DNA of 5,301 bases, from assembly GCA_046302855.1 (NCBI GenBank), contig JBKCHH010000058.1, positions 1-5,301 on the forward strand, in the 5' to 3' direction. Numbering within the stretch: position 1 is the first letter of the stretch; every line of letters begins with the position of its first letter. Origin of the DNA: JBKCHH01 sp046302855. Lineage in GTDB: Bacteria; Pseudomonadota; Alphaproteobacteria; Rickettsiales; UBA8987. Under the pieces are notes generated by a model. It ran no database searches and was not told the origin of the DNA. It worked only from the letters and a program-made list of their open reading frames with translations. The translations under genes and the position numbers were made by a program. Shown one piece after another: positions 1-5,301 of this stretch.

Positions 1-320
1 AAAATCTGCACCTCTTCTAATTTGCCGAAAACCCAAACTACCCCAAGATTTTCTTTTATTGCGAAGTTTTTGGATTTTTCTTTTGCATCATAGGCAATTC
101 TAAGCATTCCACAAAAGAAGAAGGTTAAAAGAAGGAAAGAATAAAAAATCCGATTTTTGAATAAAAAGGCTAAAACACTTACCAAACCAAGTGTTAAGGC
201 AACATATAGAATATAGCTAAAGTGTGGCTCAAAGGGTAGGGCAAAATAAAAGCAAATTCCTAGAATAAAGGATAGAATTAAAAATACCCTTAATTCCTCC
301 CTATAAAATGACGCAAACAT
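1..320 (-). CDS. comEC: ComEC/Rec2 family DNA-uptake channel, N-terminal part (runs off left edge)
   Basis: ComEC is the inner-membrane channel that carries single-stranded DNA into the cytoplasm during natural transformation. Only the first 106 codons are present; the usual protein is about 700 residues. What is seen: a short cytoplasmic start with R-E-E-L (7-10), a first membrane helix at about 12-28 ending in F-A-L-P-F-E-P (26-32), a second at about 35-54, a third at about 58-75, then a charged linker and the beginning of a beta-rich segment (G-V-V-W-V-F-G-K-L-E-E-V, 93-104). The 'Y-F-A-L-P-x-E-P' after helix 1 and the 'V-x-G-x-L/V-E-E-V' strand are the pattern of the ComEC N-terminal domain (DUF4131). 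The ATG at 320 overlaps the TAA of the preceding gene by one base (TAATG), with an AAAGGA ribosome site 3-5 bases upstream, so the start is well supported and translation is probably coupled. The competence and metallo-beta-lactamase-like domains lie outside the window, so the identification rests on the N-terminal domain alone. Confidence 0.8.
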   Translation of the reverse strand, partial: MFASFYREELRVFLILSFILGICFYFALPFEPHFSYILYVALTLGLVSVLAFLFKNRIFYSFLLLTFFFCGMLRIAYDAKEKSKNFAIKENLGVVWVFGKLEEVQI

Positions 321-1021
321 TATCCTTTACCCGGAACCTTTTCCGCTAAGGCAGAAACAGCCGTGTTTTTATCTGGCTGAGAAAGCTGTTCTTTTAGCCT
401 TTTTATTTTAGTCACGCGATATAATTCAGGGTCAAACGCCCCCACCCGCACTTCATTACCCCATTCTTCCACAATTTCTTGTTGCTTTTTCTTAGCATTG
501 GCAATTGCCTTGGCATTACTTAGCTCAATGATGATTTTTATAACACTTGGAAAAAAGGCGCTAATCCACCAGCCAAGCGCTGCGTAAGAATAAGAAAGAA
601 CCCAAGTTCGCATACTATAAACTATGTTTTGCGATGCCTCATAGGGCGAATCTGATTTTATAATCATAATAATTAGGGGGAAGATGCCAGCCAAATTCAT
701 TGCCATAACAGATTTTGCTAAGAACTTGCCCCTTTGCATATCTATCATATAGGTCATCATGGCGGGAATTAGCCCAAAAACCACTAGAATGAACATATAG
801 GTTAAATCTACCGATACGGCAAATACAGCAAAACCAATTATTATGATGGTGATTATTATAGATAGGCCATAGAGATAATCTATAAACTTGGTCCAAACTA
901 AGGGGGATTGATTAATTTCTTTAATAATTTTTAGCTCTACCTTGGAGGTAGAGGCATCTTGCAACTCTTCATTAACCGATTCTTCTTGAACATCTGCCTC
1001 TTTTAAATCTTTATCGGCCAT
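320..1021 (-). CDS. Conserved-looking four-helix membrane protein of unknown function
   Basis: Function not recognised. The 233-residue product has a strongly acidic N-terminal tail (1-37, many D and E), then four predicted membrane helices at about 48-69, 73-92, 103-122 and 141-165. A conserved-looking cytoplasmic C-terminal segment follows, with a basic helix N-A-K-K-K-Q-Q (175-181) leading into E-E-W-G-N-E-V (185-191), and then a lysine-rich tail. There is no signal peptide, enzyme motif or nucleotide-binding loop. The E-E-W-G motif after a basic helix resembles hypothetical membrane proteins I recall from other alphaproteobacteria, but I cannot name a characterised family. The gene starts 18 bases after pstA, with only a weak purine-rich AGAAAA upstream, and its stop overlaps the comEC start by one base. 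The placement suggests co-expression with both neighbours and a membrane-associated role, possibly with one of them; that is inference only. Confidence 0.85.
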   Translation of the reverse strand: MADKDLKEADVQEESVNEELQDASTSKVELKIIKEINQSPLVWTKFIDYLYGLSIIITIIIIGFAVFAVSVDLTYMFILVVFGLIPAMMTYMIDMQRGKFLAKSVMAMNLAGIFPLIIMIIKSDSPYEASQNIVYSMRTWVLSYSYAALGWWISAFFPSVIKIIIELSNAKAIANAKKKQQEIVEEWGNEVRVGAFDPELYRVTKIKRLKEQLSQPDKNTAVSALAEKVPGKG

Positions 1022-1039
1022 AGCTTATATTTTCTGGGC

Positions 1040-2239
1040 TTATAGTTTTCGTTCAAATTTATTACGAAGATAATAGGCAAGATAATTAAATAAACTTAAA
1101 ATTACTAGCAATACTATTATGGCGCCACTTGCCTTTTCTGCAAAACCCGCCTCTGGCTTATCTGACCACAAGTATATCTGCACTGGCAAGGGGGCAGAAG
1201 GGGCAAAAATATTGCTTGGGGCCTCTGCCACAAAGGCAACCATTCCAATTACGAGTAATGGAGAAGTTTCCCCTATTATTCTAGCCAAGGCAAGTAAGGT
1301 TCCAGTTACAATACCTGGCATGGCAAAGGGAATGGTGTGATGAAACAAAACCTGCATCTTATTAGCACCCATTGCCATTGCCCCCTCTTTTAAAGATTTA
1401 GGCACGGTTTTTAGACTGCTTCTTGTAGAAACTATTATGATTGGTAGCATCATAAAACTTAAAGTTAGCCCCCCTACAATAGAGGAAGAACGGGGCATTT
1501 CCAAAACGCCAATAAACAACCATAGCCCAAGCAGACCATAGATTATAGATGGAATTCCAGCTAAATTTGCAATTAATAGTTCAGATGAGTTATTAATAAA
1601 ATTAACCAGTTTGTTTTTTTTATACCCACTAGCAAATTCTTCAAAGTAAACTGCCCCACCCAGCCCAAATAAAAAGGCAATTACAAGGGCAATAATAATT
1701 ACCATTATGCTTGAAACTAGCCCGCCTAATATGCCAGCATTTTCTACCTTTTGCGAATCTGAGAGGCTAAAAAATTCATAGTTAAAGCCACTAACAATAG
1801 ATTTTTGCGATACTAAAATATTTATAGAGTTTTCCACTTCCGCATTTTTTAGTTTCTTTTTACCTTTCAAGTATAAATCAATATCAGAAGAGGTTTTAAG
1901 CCAAATACTGCCTAAATTTTGCTCATATTTTTGCTGTTCTAGGAAAGTTTTTAATTGCACCTTGGAACCGTTAGAAATTATATCATCTGCTACTAATCCA
2001 GAGTTTATTAAAGAAGGGTAGGTATAAAAAAAGCTTTCATTTAGTATTTTATTTAGGTTTTGGGCATCATTTGCGTTTTGGGTATTTATTAGATTAATTT
2101 TTATCTTATGGCTAGTAAAGGCCCCTATACCCTTTTCCACAACCGAGAAAAGTAAAATGAACAAAAACAGAGCCAAAACAATTACTGAAAAGCCCCCTAA
2201 GAACTTGAACAAACTATCTAATATTACTCTTTTTTGCAT
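1040..2239 (-). CDS. pstA: Phosphate ABC transporter permease PstA
   Basis: PstA is one of the two inner-membrane permease subunits of the PstSCAB high-affinity phosphate importer. The 399-residue protein has a first membrane helix at about 12-33, a long periplasmic insert at about 34-165, then a five-helix permease core at about 170-195, 220-245, 252-275, 307-335 and 372-390. Diagnostic features are L-A-G-I-P-S-I-I-Y-G (226-235), the ATPase-contacting cytoplasmic loop with E-G-A-M-A-M-G-A (285-292), and A-R-I-I-G-E-T-S-P-L-L (319-329), the last characteristic of PstA rather than PstC. Enterobacterial PstA is roughly 300 residues; the extra length is the periplasmic insert, which matches the N-terminal extension known from alphaproteobacterial PstA (DUF3333). 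Its ATG lies one base after the pstC stop (TGATATG), consistent with coupled translation. pstB, the usual next gene, is absent; a membrane protein of unknown function follows instead. Confidence 0.95.
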   Translation of the reverse strand: MQKRVILDSLFKFLGGFSVIVLALFLFILLFSVVEKGIGAFTSHKIKINLINTQNANDAQNLNKILNESFFYTYPSLINSGLVADDIISNGSKVQLKTFLEQQKYEQNLGSIWLKTSSDIDLYLKGKKKLKNAEVENSINILVSQKSIVSGFNYEFFSLSDSQKVENAGILGGLVSSIMVIIIALVIAFLFGLGGAVYFEEFASGYKKNKLVNFINNSSELLIANLAGIPSIIYGLLGLWLFIGVLEMPRSSSIVGGLTLSFMMLPIIIVSTRSSLKTVPKSLKEGAMAMGANKMQVLFHHTIPFAMPGIVTGTLLALARIIGETSPLLVIGMVAFVAEAPSNIFAPSAPLPVQIYLWSDKPEAGFAEKASGAIIVLLVILSLFNYLAYYLRNKFERKL

Positions 2240-2240
2240 A

Positions 2241-3422
2241 TCAATTTTTCACCGCAAAGCCCTTGGCTAATCTTAAGGCAAGGAAATTTAAACTTAAAGT
2301 GATAAAAAACAGGCTAATGCCAAGGGCAAAGGCGGATAAGGTTTTTACGCTTGAAAATTCTTGATCCCCCGTTAGCAACATTACAATCTGCACGGTGGCG
2401 GTGCTTACTGCCTCAAAAGGATTTAGGCTTAGATTGGCAAATCTACCAGCCGCCATTACTACTATCATAGTTTCACCAATAGCACGGGAAAAGGCAAGAA
2501 TAAGGCTTGCTATAATGCCATTTAGGCTAGAGGGCAAAATTACCCTTATAACTGTTTCTGCCTTTGTTGCACCTAGTGCCGTTGAGCCATCCCGCAAACT
2601 ATTTGGCACGGCAAAAATCGCATCATCGCTCAAGGATAAAACCAGTGGCGTTATCTGTAAGCCAATTACAACTCCCGCTATTATGGCGGCTTCTGGCTCT
2701 ATACTAAAGCCTAATTTTTCCCCCAGCAACACTACAAAGGGTGAAACTACTACCACGGCAAAAAAACCATACACTACTGATGGTATTCCAGCTAGAATTT
2801 CTAATACAGGCTTTATTCTGCTTCTAGTTTTTTTGGGCAGATATTCAGCAATATAGATGGCGGCAAATATTCCTAAAAAACTAGCTATTAACAGGGCAAT
2901 TAGGGTAATAAGTAGAGTTCCACCAAGAACTGGAAGAAAACCATAGTAGTTTTTTAAGCCATCTAGTGCGTCATGTTCTTCAACAGGGTTCCATTTAGTG
3001 CCAAAGAGAAAATCAAAAATATTTACCTTGGTAAAAAAATGGTAAGACTCAAAAACAAGAGATGCCAAAATTAAACCAACAATCACTATTGCCAAACAGC
3101 TAGATAGTATCAAAAAGCCCTTTGCTACTTTGAAAAAAGATTCCTCTGGCTTAAAATTTGCAACAAAAATTCTCTTTTGCAAAATAAAAACCACTAAACC
3201 AAAATAGCCAATTAGAATAAGGTTCTTGGCAAGCACGCCAGCGATAAAATAATCTATTAAATAAAAGCCAATCAGCCCAAACACTAAAAACCAAACCGTG
3301 GCAGTATATTGATAGTTTTTTATGGAAAGGCTAGAGACCTCGCCCGAATTTTTCTTATAAAAACCCTTGCTCAAGTAATAGATGGTGATTACAAAAAACA
3401 GTAGTTCAAAAATTAACAGCAT
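2241..3422 (-). CDS. pstC: Phosphate ABC transporter permease PstC
   Basis: PstC pairs with PstA to form the phosphate channel in the inner membrane. The 393-residue product has N-terminal membrane segments at about 1-19, 42-62 and 68-85 that precede the standard core and resemble the extension of alphaproteobacterial PstC (DUF3708 type). The core follows: a helix at about 103-125, the periplasmic F-L-F-G-T-K-W-N-P signature (138-146), and further helices at about 164-190, 208-233, 244-264, 300-325 and 363-387. Family motifs include E-I-L-A-G-I-P-S-V-V-Y-G-F (208-220), the ATPase-contacting loop L-R-D-G-S-T-A-L-G-A-T (277-287), and F-S-R-A-I-G-E-T-M-I-V (311-321), the PstC form of the R-x-I-G-E-T motif. 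The ATG follows the TAA of the upstream sensor-like gene with no gap (TAAATG) and has no clear ribosome site of its own, so it probably depends on translation of that gene. Confidence 0.95.
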   Translation of the reverse strand: MLLIFELLFFVITIYYLSKGFYKKNSGEVSSLSIKNYQYTATVWFLVFGLIGFYLIDYFIAGVLAKNLILIGYFGLVVFILQKRIFVANFKPEESFFKVAKGFLILSSCLAIVIVGLILASLVFESYHFFTKVNIFDFLFGTKWNPVEEHDALDGLKNYYGFLPVLGGTLLITLIALLIASFLGIFAAIYIAEYLPKKTRSRIKPVLEILAGIPSVVYGFFAVVVVSPFVVLLGEKLGFSIEPEAAIIAGVVIGLQITPLVLSLSDDAIFAVPNSLRDGSTALGATKAETVIRVILPSSLNGIIASLILAFSRAIGETMIVVMAAGRFANLSLNPFEAVSTATVQIVMLLTGDQEFSSVKTLSAFALGISLFFITLSLNFLALRLAKGFAVKN

Positions 3423-4217
3423 TTATGAGAGCTTTTTTTCTATAGTTTCTATTCTTTCTAACAGAGATTTTTTATCAATAGATTCCCCTTCAAGCTCCGC
3501 CTTAATAGCGTTTATTTCTGCAAGTAAATCTTTTGTAAGATTGTTTCTTGCCTCAAGCAGAGTTTTTATTCTCTCATGCATTTCTATAGAGGCAATGGTG
3601 GCAGACCTTATTTCGCTTGCCCCTTGTGGCTTTGAATATTCTATAACATCTTTATTCTTGCCTAAATTTTCGGTAATTTGGGTGAAGTTTAAAATGGAAT
3701 GGATTTGCCTTTTTAGAAATAGGTAAGAAATAAAGCCAAAAAACACCGTTCCACCAACAATCCATAGAACAAAAACTACCGTAGAAGAATTTTCCAACTT
3801 TTTGGCTGGAACCCTTATGGAATAAACCCCTTGCTTATCTTCTATATAGGTAAAAATATAATCATTTTTGCGAATGGTGGTAACTTTTTTTACATCTGGT
3901 AGGGTTGATTTTAAGGCATCTTCAAAAAAGCCTAGATTATTTTCTTGGGTGTTTTGAGGCACAGATTCAACTTGATTAATTTTTAAATTCAAAAACCGCT
4001 CAATATTGGCAATATTGCCATTATTTCGTATTTGCTCCATGGAAAGGCGAATTTCACCAGTTAGCGAACCTAGCATATTTCTAGTTAGGCTACTCCAGTG
4101 GCGTTCAAAGAAAATATAAATGGCTATCGATTGGATAATAATTAGCGGAAGCAAAAAAATAATTAAAAACCTAGAGTGCAAACTTTTGGGCTTTAAAATT
4201 GTTAAAAGTTTAAGCAT
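3423..4217 (-). CDS. EnvZ-like sensor protein lacking a histidine kinase domain (membrane sensor + HAMP + coiled coil)
   Basis: The 264-residue product looks like the input half of an EnvZ-type sensor kinase. Seen: a basic N-terminus, membrane helix 1 (about 17-36), an F-F-E-R-H-W motif (36-41) as in alphaproteobacterial EnvZ-like kinases, a periplasmic domain (about 37-145), membrane helix 2 (about 146-168), and a HAMP region (about 168-222) with L-F-L-K-R-Q-I (166-172), a G-K-N-K-D-V (186-191) element and G-A-S-E-I-R (199-204). EnvZ homologues then have an S-H-D-L-R-T-P-L phosphorylation box after a conserved R. Here R224 is followed by L-L-A-E-I-N-A-I (231-238): the histidine position falls on Ala233. 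The rest is a charged coiled coil ending at 264, with no N, G1 or G2 ATP-binding boxes. pstC starts at the next base, so no kinase remnant follows. It cannot autophosphorylate; it may signal through a partner or regulate the permease (inference). The ATG at 4217 is supported by an upstream in-frame TAA and no alternative ATG; the ribosome site (TGGGAA) is weak. Confidence 0.82.
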   Translation of the reverse strand: MLKLLTILKPKSLHSRFLIIFLLPLIIIQSIAIYIFFERHWSSLTRNMLGSLTGEIRLSMEQIRNNGNIANIERFLNLKINQVESVPQNTQENNLGFFEDALKSTLPDVKKVTTIRKNDYIFTYIEDKQGVYSIRVPAKKLENSSTVVFVLWIVGGTVFFGFISYLFLKRQIHSILNFTQITENLGKNKDVIEYSKPQGASEIRSATIASIEMHERIKTLLEARNNLTKDLLAEINAIKAELEGESIDKKSLLERIETIEKKLS

Positions 4218-4290
4218 AGTTTCCCAATATTTTCCTATTTATTTTCTTAATATATTACTTTATATAAAATGCCACCATATTTCTGATACT
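4218..4290. promoter_or_regulatory. Divergent promoter region between the pst unit and leuA
   Basis: This 73-base, very AT-rich gap is the only non-coding DNA from which both directions can be transcribed. A perfect 10-base palindrome, TAATATATTA (4248-4257), contains a TATATT hexamer on each strand (plus 4251-4256; minus 4254-4249), either of which could be a -10 element. A second plus-strand candidate, TATAAAAT (4263-4270), would place the leuA transcript start very near its ATG. No convincing -35 hexamer is visible for any of them, and no direct repeats resembling a Pho box (CTGTCAT-like) are seen. The location follows from gene arrangement; the specific elements are tentative. Confidence 0.5.
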
Positions 4291-5301
4291 ATGCGTAAAG
4301 ATAAAATAATAATTTTTGATACTACTTTGCGTGATGGGGAGCAATCTCCCGGTGCTACTATGAGCGTGCCAGAAAAAATTCGCATTGCCAGTTTGCTAGA
4401 TGAAATGGGGGTAGATGTTATTGAAGCTGGCTTTGCTATTTCGTCCGATGGTGATTTTGAAGCAATCAACAAAATTGCCAAAAACACTAAAAATGCAAGT
4501 GTTTGCTCCCTTGCTAGAGCAAAGCAGAAGGATATTGAGCGGGCATATGAAGCCATAAAACCTGCAAAAAACCCCCGTATTCACACCTTTATTTCAACTA
4601 GCGATATTCACATAAAACACCAGTTTAAAACCACGCGTGAAGGAATATTAGAGCAGATAAAAGATAGTGTTAGTTTAGCCAAAAAACTGTGCAGTAATGT
4701 TGAATGGAGCGCTATGGATGCCACCCGTTCTGATAAAGATTACTTATGTAAAGCCCTAGAAGTTGCCATAAAACATGGTGCAACTACGGTAAATATTCCA
4801 GATACGGTTGGTTATGCCTTGCCAGATGAATATGGACAGTTAATCCACTACATTAAAAATAAGGTGCAAGGTATTGAAAAGGTTATAATTTCTGTTCACT
4901 GCCAGAATGATTTAGGCTTGGCAACCGCAAATTCGCTAATGGCAATTAAGGCGGGTGCAAGGCAAATTGAATGCACTATAAACGGCATTGGTGAAAGGGC
5001 GGGAAATACATCGCTAGAAGAAGTGGTAATGGCAATAAAAACTAGAAATGAACTTTTGCCCTTTCAAACTAGCATAAAAACACAAAACTTAGTTAGGGCT
5101 TCAAAACTAGTATGCTCAATTACTGGGCTTTTGGTGCAAAGTAATAAGGCAATAGTTGGTGCTAATGCCTTTGCGCATGAATCTGGCATTCATCAAGATG
5201 GTATGATTAAAAATGCCTCTACTTATGAAATAATGGACCCTAAAGAAGTGGGTTGGAAAAAATCTGAAATGGTTCTTGGCAAACATTCTGGCCGGAACGC
5301 T
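4291..5301 (+). CDS. leuA: 2-isopropylmalate synthase LeuA, N-terminal part (runs off right edge)
   Basis: LeuA condenses acetyl-CoA with 2-oxoisovalerate to give 2-isopropylmalate, the committed step of leucine synthesis in the cytoplasm. 337 codons are present of the roughly 510 usual; the catalytic barrel is complete and the C-terminal leucine-binding regulatory domain is outside the window. Seen: D-T-T-L-R-D-G-E-Q-S-P-G (10-21) with the catalytic Arg14 and metal-ligand Asp15; W-S-A-M-D-A-T-R-S-D (139-148); N-I-P-D-T-V-G-Y; H-C-Q-N-D-L-G (203-209) with the metal-site His203; N-G-I-G-E-R-A-G-N (231-239); H-E-S-G-I-H-Q-D-G (296-304); and G-K-H-S-G-R-N at the edge. These separate it from homocitrate and citramalate synthases with good confidence. 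The ATG at 4291 places the D-T-T-L-R-D motif at the usual distance from the N-terminus. There is no recognisable Shine-Dalgarno sequence, so the transcript may have a short leader. It is transcribed away from the pst unit. Confidence 0.97.
   Translation, partial: MRKDKIIIFDTTLRDGEQSPGATMSVPEKIRIASLLDEMGVDVIEAGFAISSDGDFEAINKIAKNTKNASVCSLARAKQKDIERAYEAIKPAKNPRIHTFISTSDIHIKHQFKTTREGILEQIKDSVSLAKKLCSNVEWSAMDATRSDKDYLCKALEVAIKHGATTVNIPDTVGYALPDEYGQLIHYIKNKVQGIEKVIISVHCQNDLGLATANSLMAIKAGARQIECTINGIGERAGNTSLEEVVMAIKTRNELLPFQTSIKTQNLVRASKLVCSITGLLVQSNKAIVGANAFAHESGIHQDGMIKNASTYEIMDPKEVGWKKSEMVLGKHSGRNA

Noticed and set aside
639..896. Minus-strand open frame of 85 codons in another frame
   Set aside because: It overlaps the membrane helices of the 233-residue protein. 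Its His- and Cys-rich clusters are what a shifted reading of Ile- and Val-rich helices gives.
1022..1039. Possible terminator between pstA and the next gene
   Set aside because: Eighteen bases with no inverted repeat and no T-run; too short for a terminator.
1119..1340. Plus-strand open frame of 73 codons
   Set aside because: It is antisense to the conserved C-terminal core of PstA and shows no independent support.
2395..2856. Plus-strand open frame of 153 codons
   Set aside because: It lies wholly inside pstC on the opposite strand, has no recognisable protein features, and is a shadow of the strongly supported pstC reading frame.
3423..3510. The missing kinase domain as a frameshift or sequencing error
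   Set aside because: pstC starts immediately after the stop and its N-terminus is of the expected type, so no bases remain in any frame that could encode a kinase domain.
3382..3726. Plus-strand open frame of 114 codons
   Set aside because: It is antisense to the sensor-like gene and the pstC start, and its sequence is serine-rich and low in recognisable features, as expected for a shadow frame.
4218..4290. Possible Pho box upstream of the pst unit
   Set aside because: I looked for two CTGTCAT-like repeats spaced by a few AT-rich bases on either strand and found none, so phosphate-responsive control by PhoB is not supported by this sequence.
4260..4584. Two minus-strand open frames opposite the start of leuA
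   Set aside because: Both are antisense to a region encoding the invariant LeuA N-terminal motifs and have no support of their own.
4897..4911. LeuA metal-site motif reads H-C-Q-N-D, with Gln205 where many bacterial LeuA proteins have a second His
   Set aside because: The same H-C-Q-N-D form is, to my recollection, normal in plant isopropylmalate synthases, so it is a natural variant and not evidence of inactivation. The other catalytic motifs are intact.

Overview
The window comes from an AT-rich bacterial genome, most likely an alphaproteobacterium. The evidence is protein character. The sensor-like protein has the N-terminal layout of alphaproteobacterial EnvZ-type kinases (an F-E-R-H-W motif after the first membrane helix, and an S-E-I-R motif in the HAMP region). 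PstA carries the large periplasmic insert, and PstC the extra N-terminal membrane segments, that are typical of that class. Genus or order cannot be fixed from this sequence.

Layout: five genes lie on the minus strand, packed end to end, and one gene diverges on the plus strand. In transcription order the minus-strand unit is: (1) a 264-residue EnvZ-like membrane sensor that ends after its HAMP region and has no histidine kinase domain (4217 to 3423); (2) pstC (3422 to 2241); (3) pstA (2239 to 1040); (4) a 233-residue four-helix membrane protein of unknown function (1021 to 320); (5) the N-terminal 106 codons of comEC, which run off the left edge (320 to 1). Junctions are TAA directly followed by ATG, a 1-base gap, an 18-base gap and a 1-base overlap, so this looks like one transcription unit with translational coupling. 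On the plus strand, leuA (2-isopropylmalate synthase) starts at 4291 and runs off the right edge after 337 codons. A 73-base AT-rich divergent region (4218-4290) is the only substantial non-coding DNA and must hold promoters for both directions.

How the genes relate: PstC and PstA together form the membrane channel of the high-affinity phosphate ABC transporter. The binding protein PstS and ATPase PstB are not in the window, and pstB does not follow pstA as it usually does. The first gene of the unit sits where a phosphate-sensing kinase gene might be expected, but it encodes only the sensing and signal-relay half of an EnvZ-like kinase. That kinase-less sensor, translated immediately ahead of the phosphate permease, is the most unusual thing here. 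The unit ends with the DNA-uptake channel gene comEC. leuA is an unrelated leucine-biosynthesis gene sharing the divergent promoter region.

No RNA genes, CRISPR arrays, insertion sequences, long repeats or rho-independent terminators were seen. Apart from the divergent region there is no gene-free stretch longer than 18 bases.
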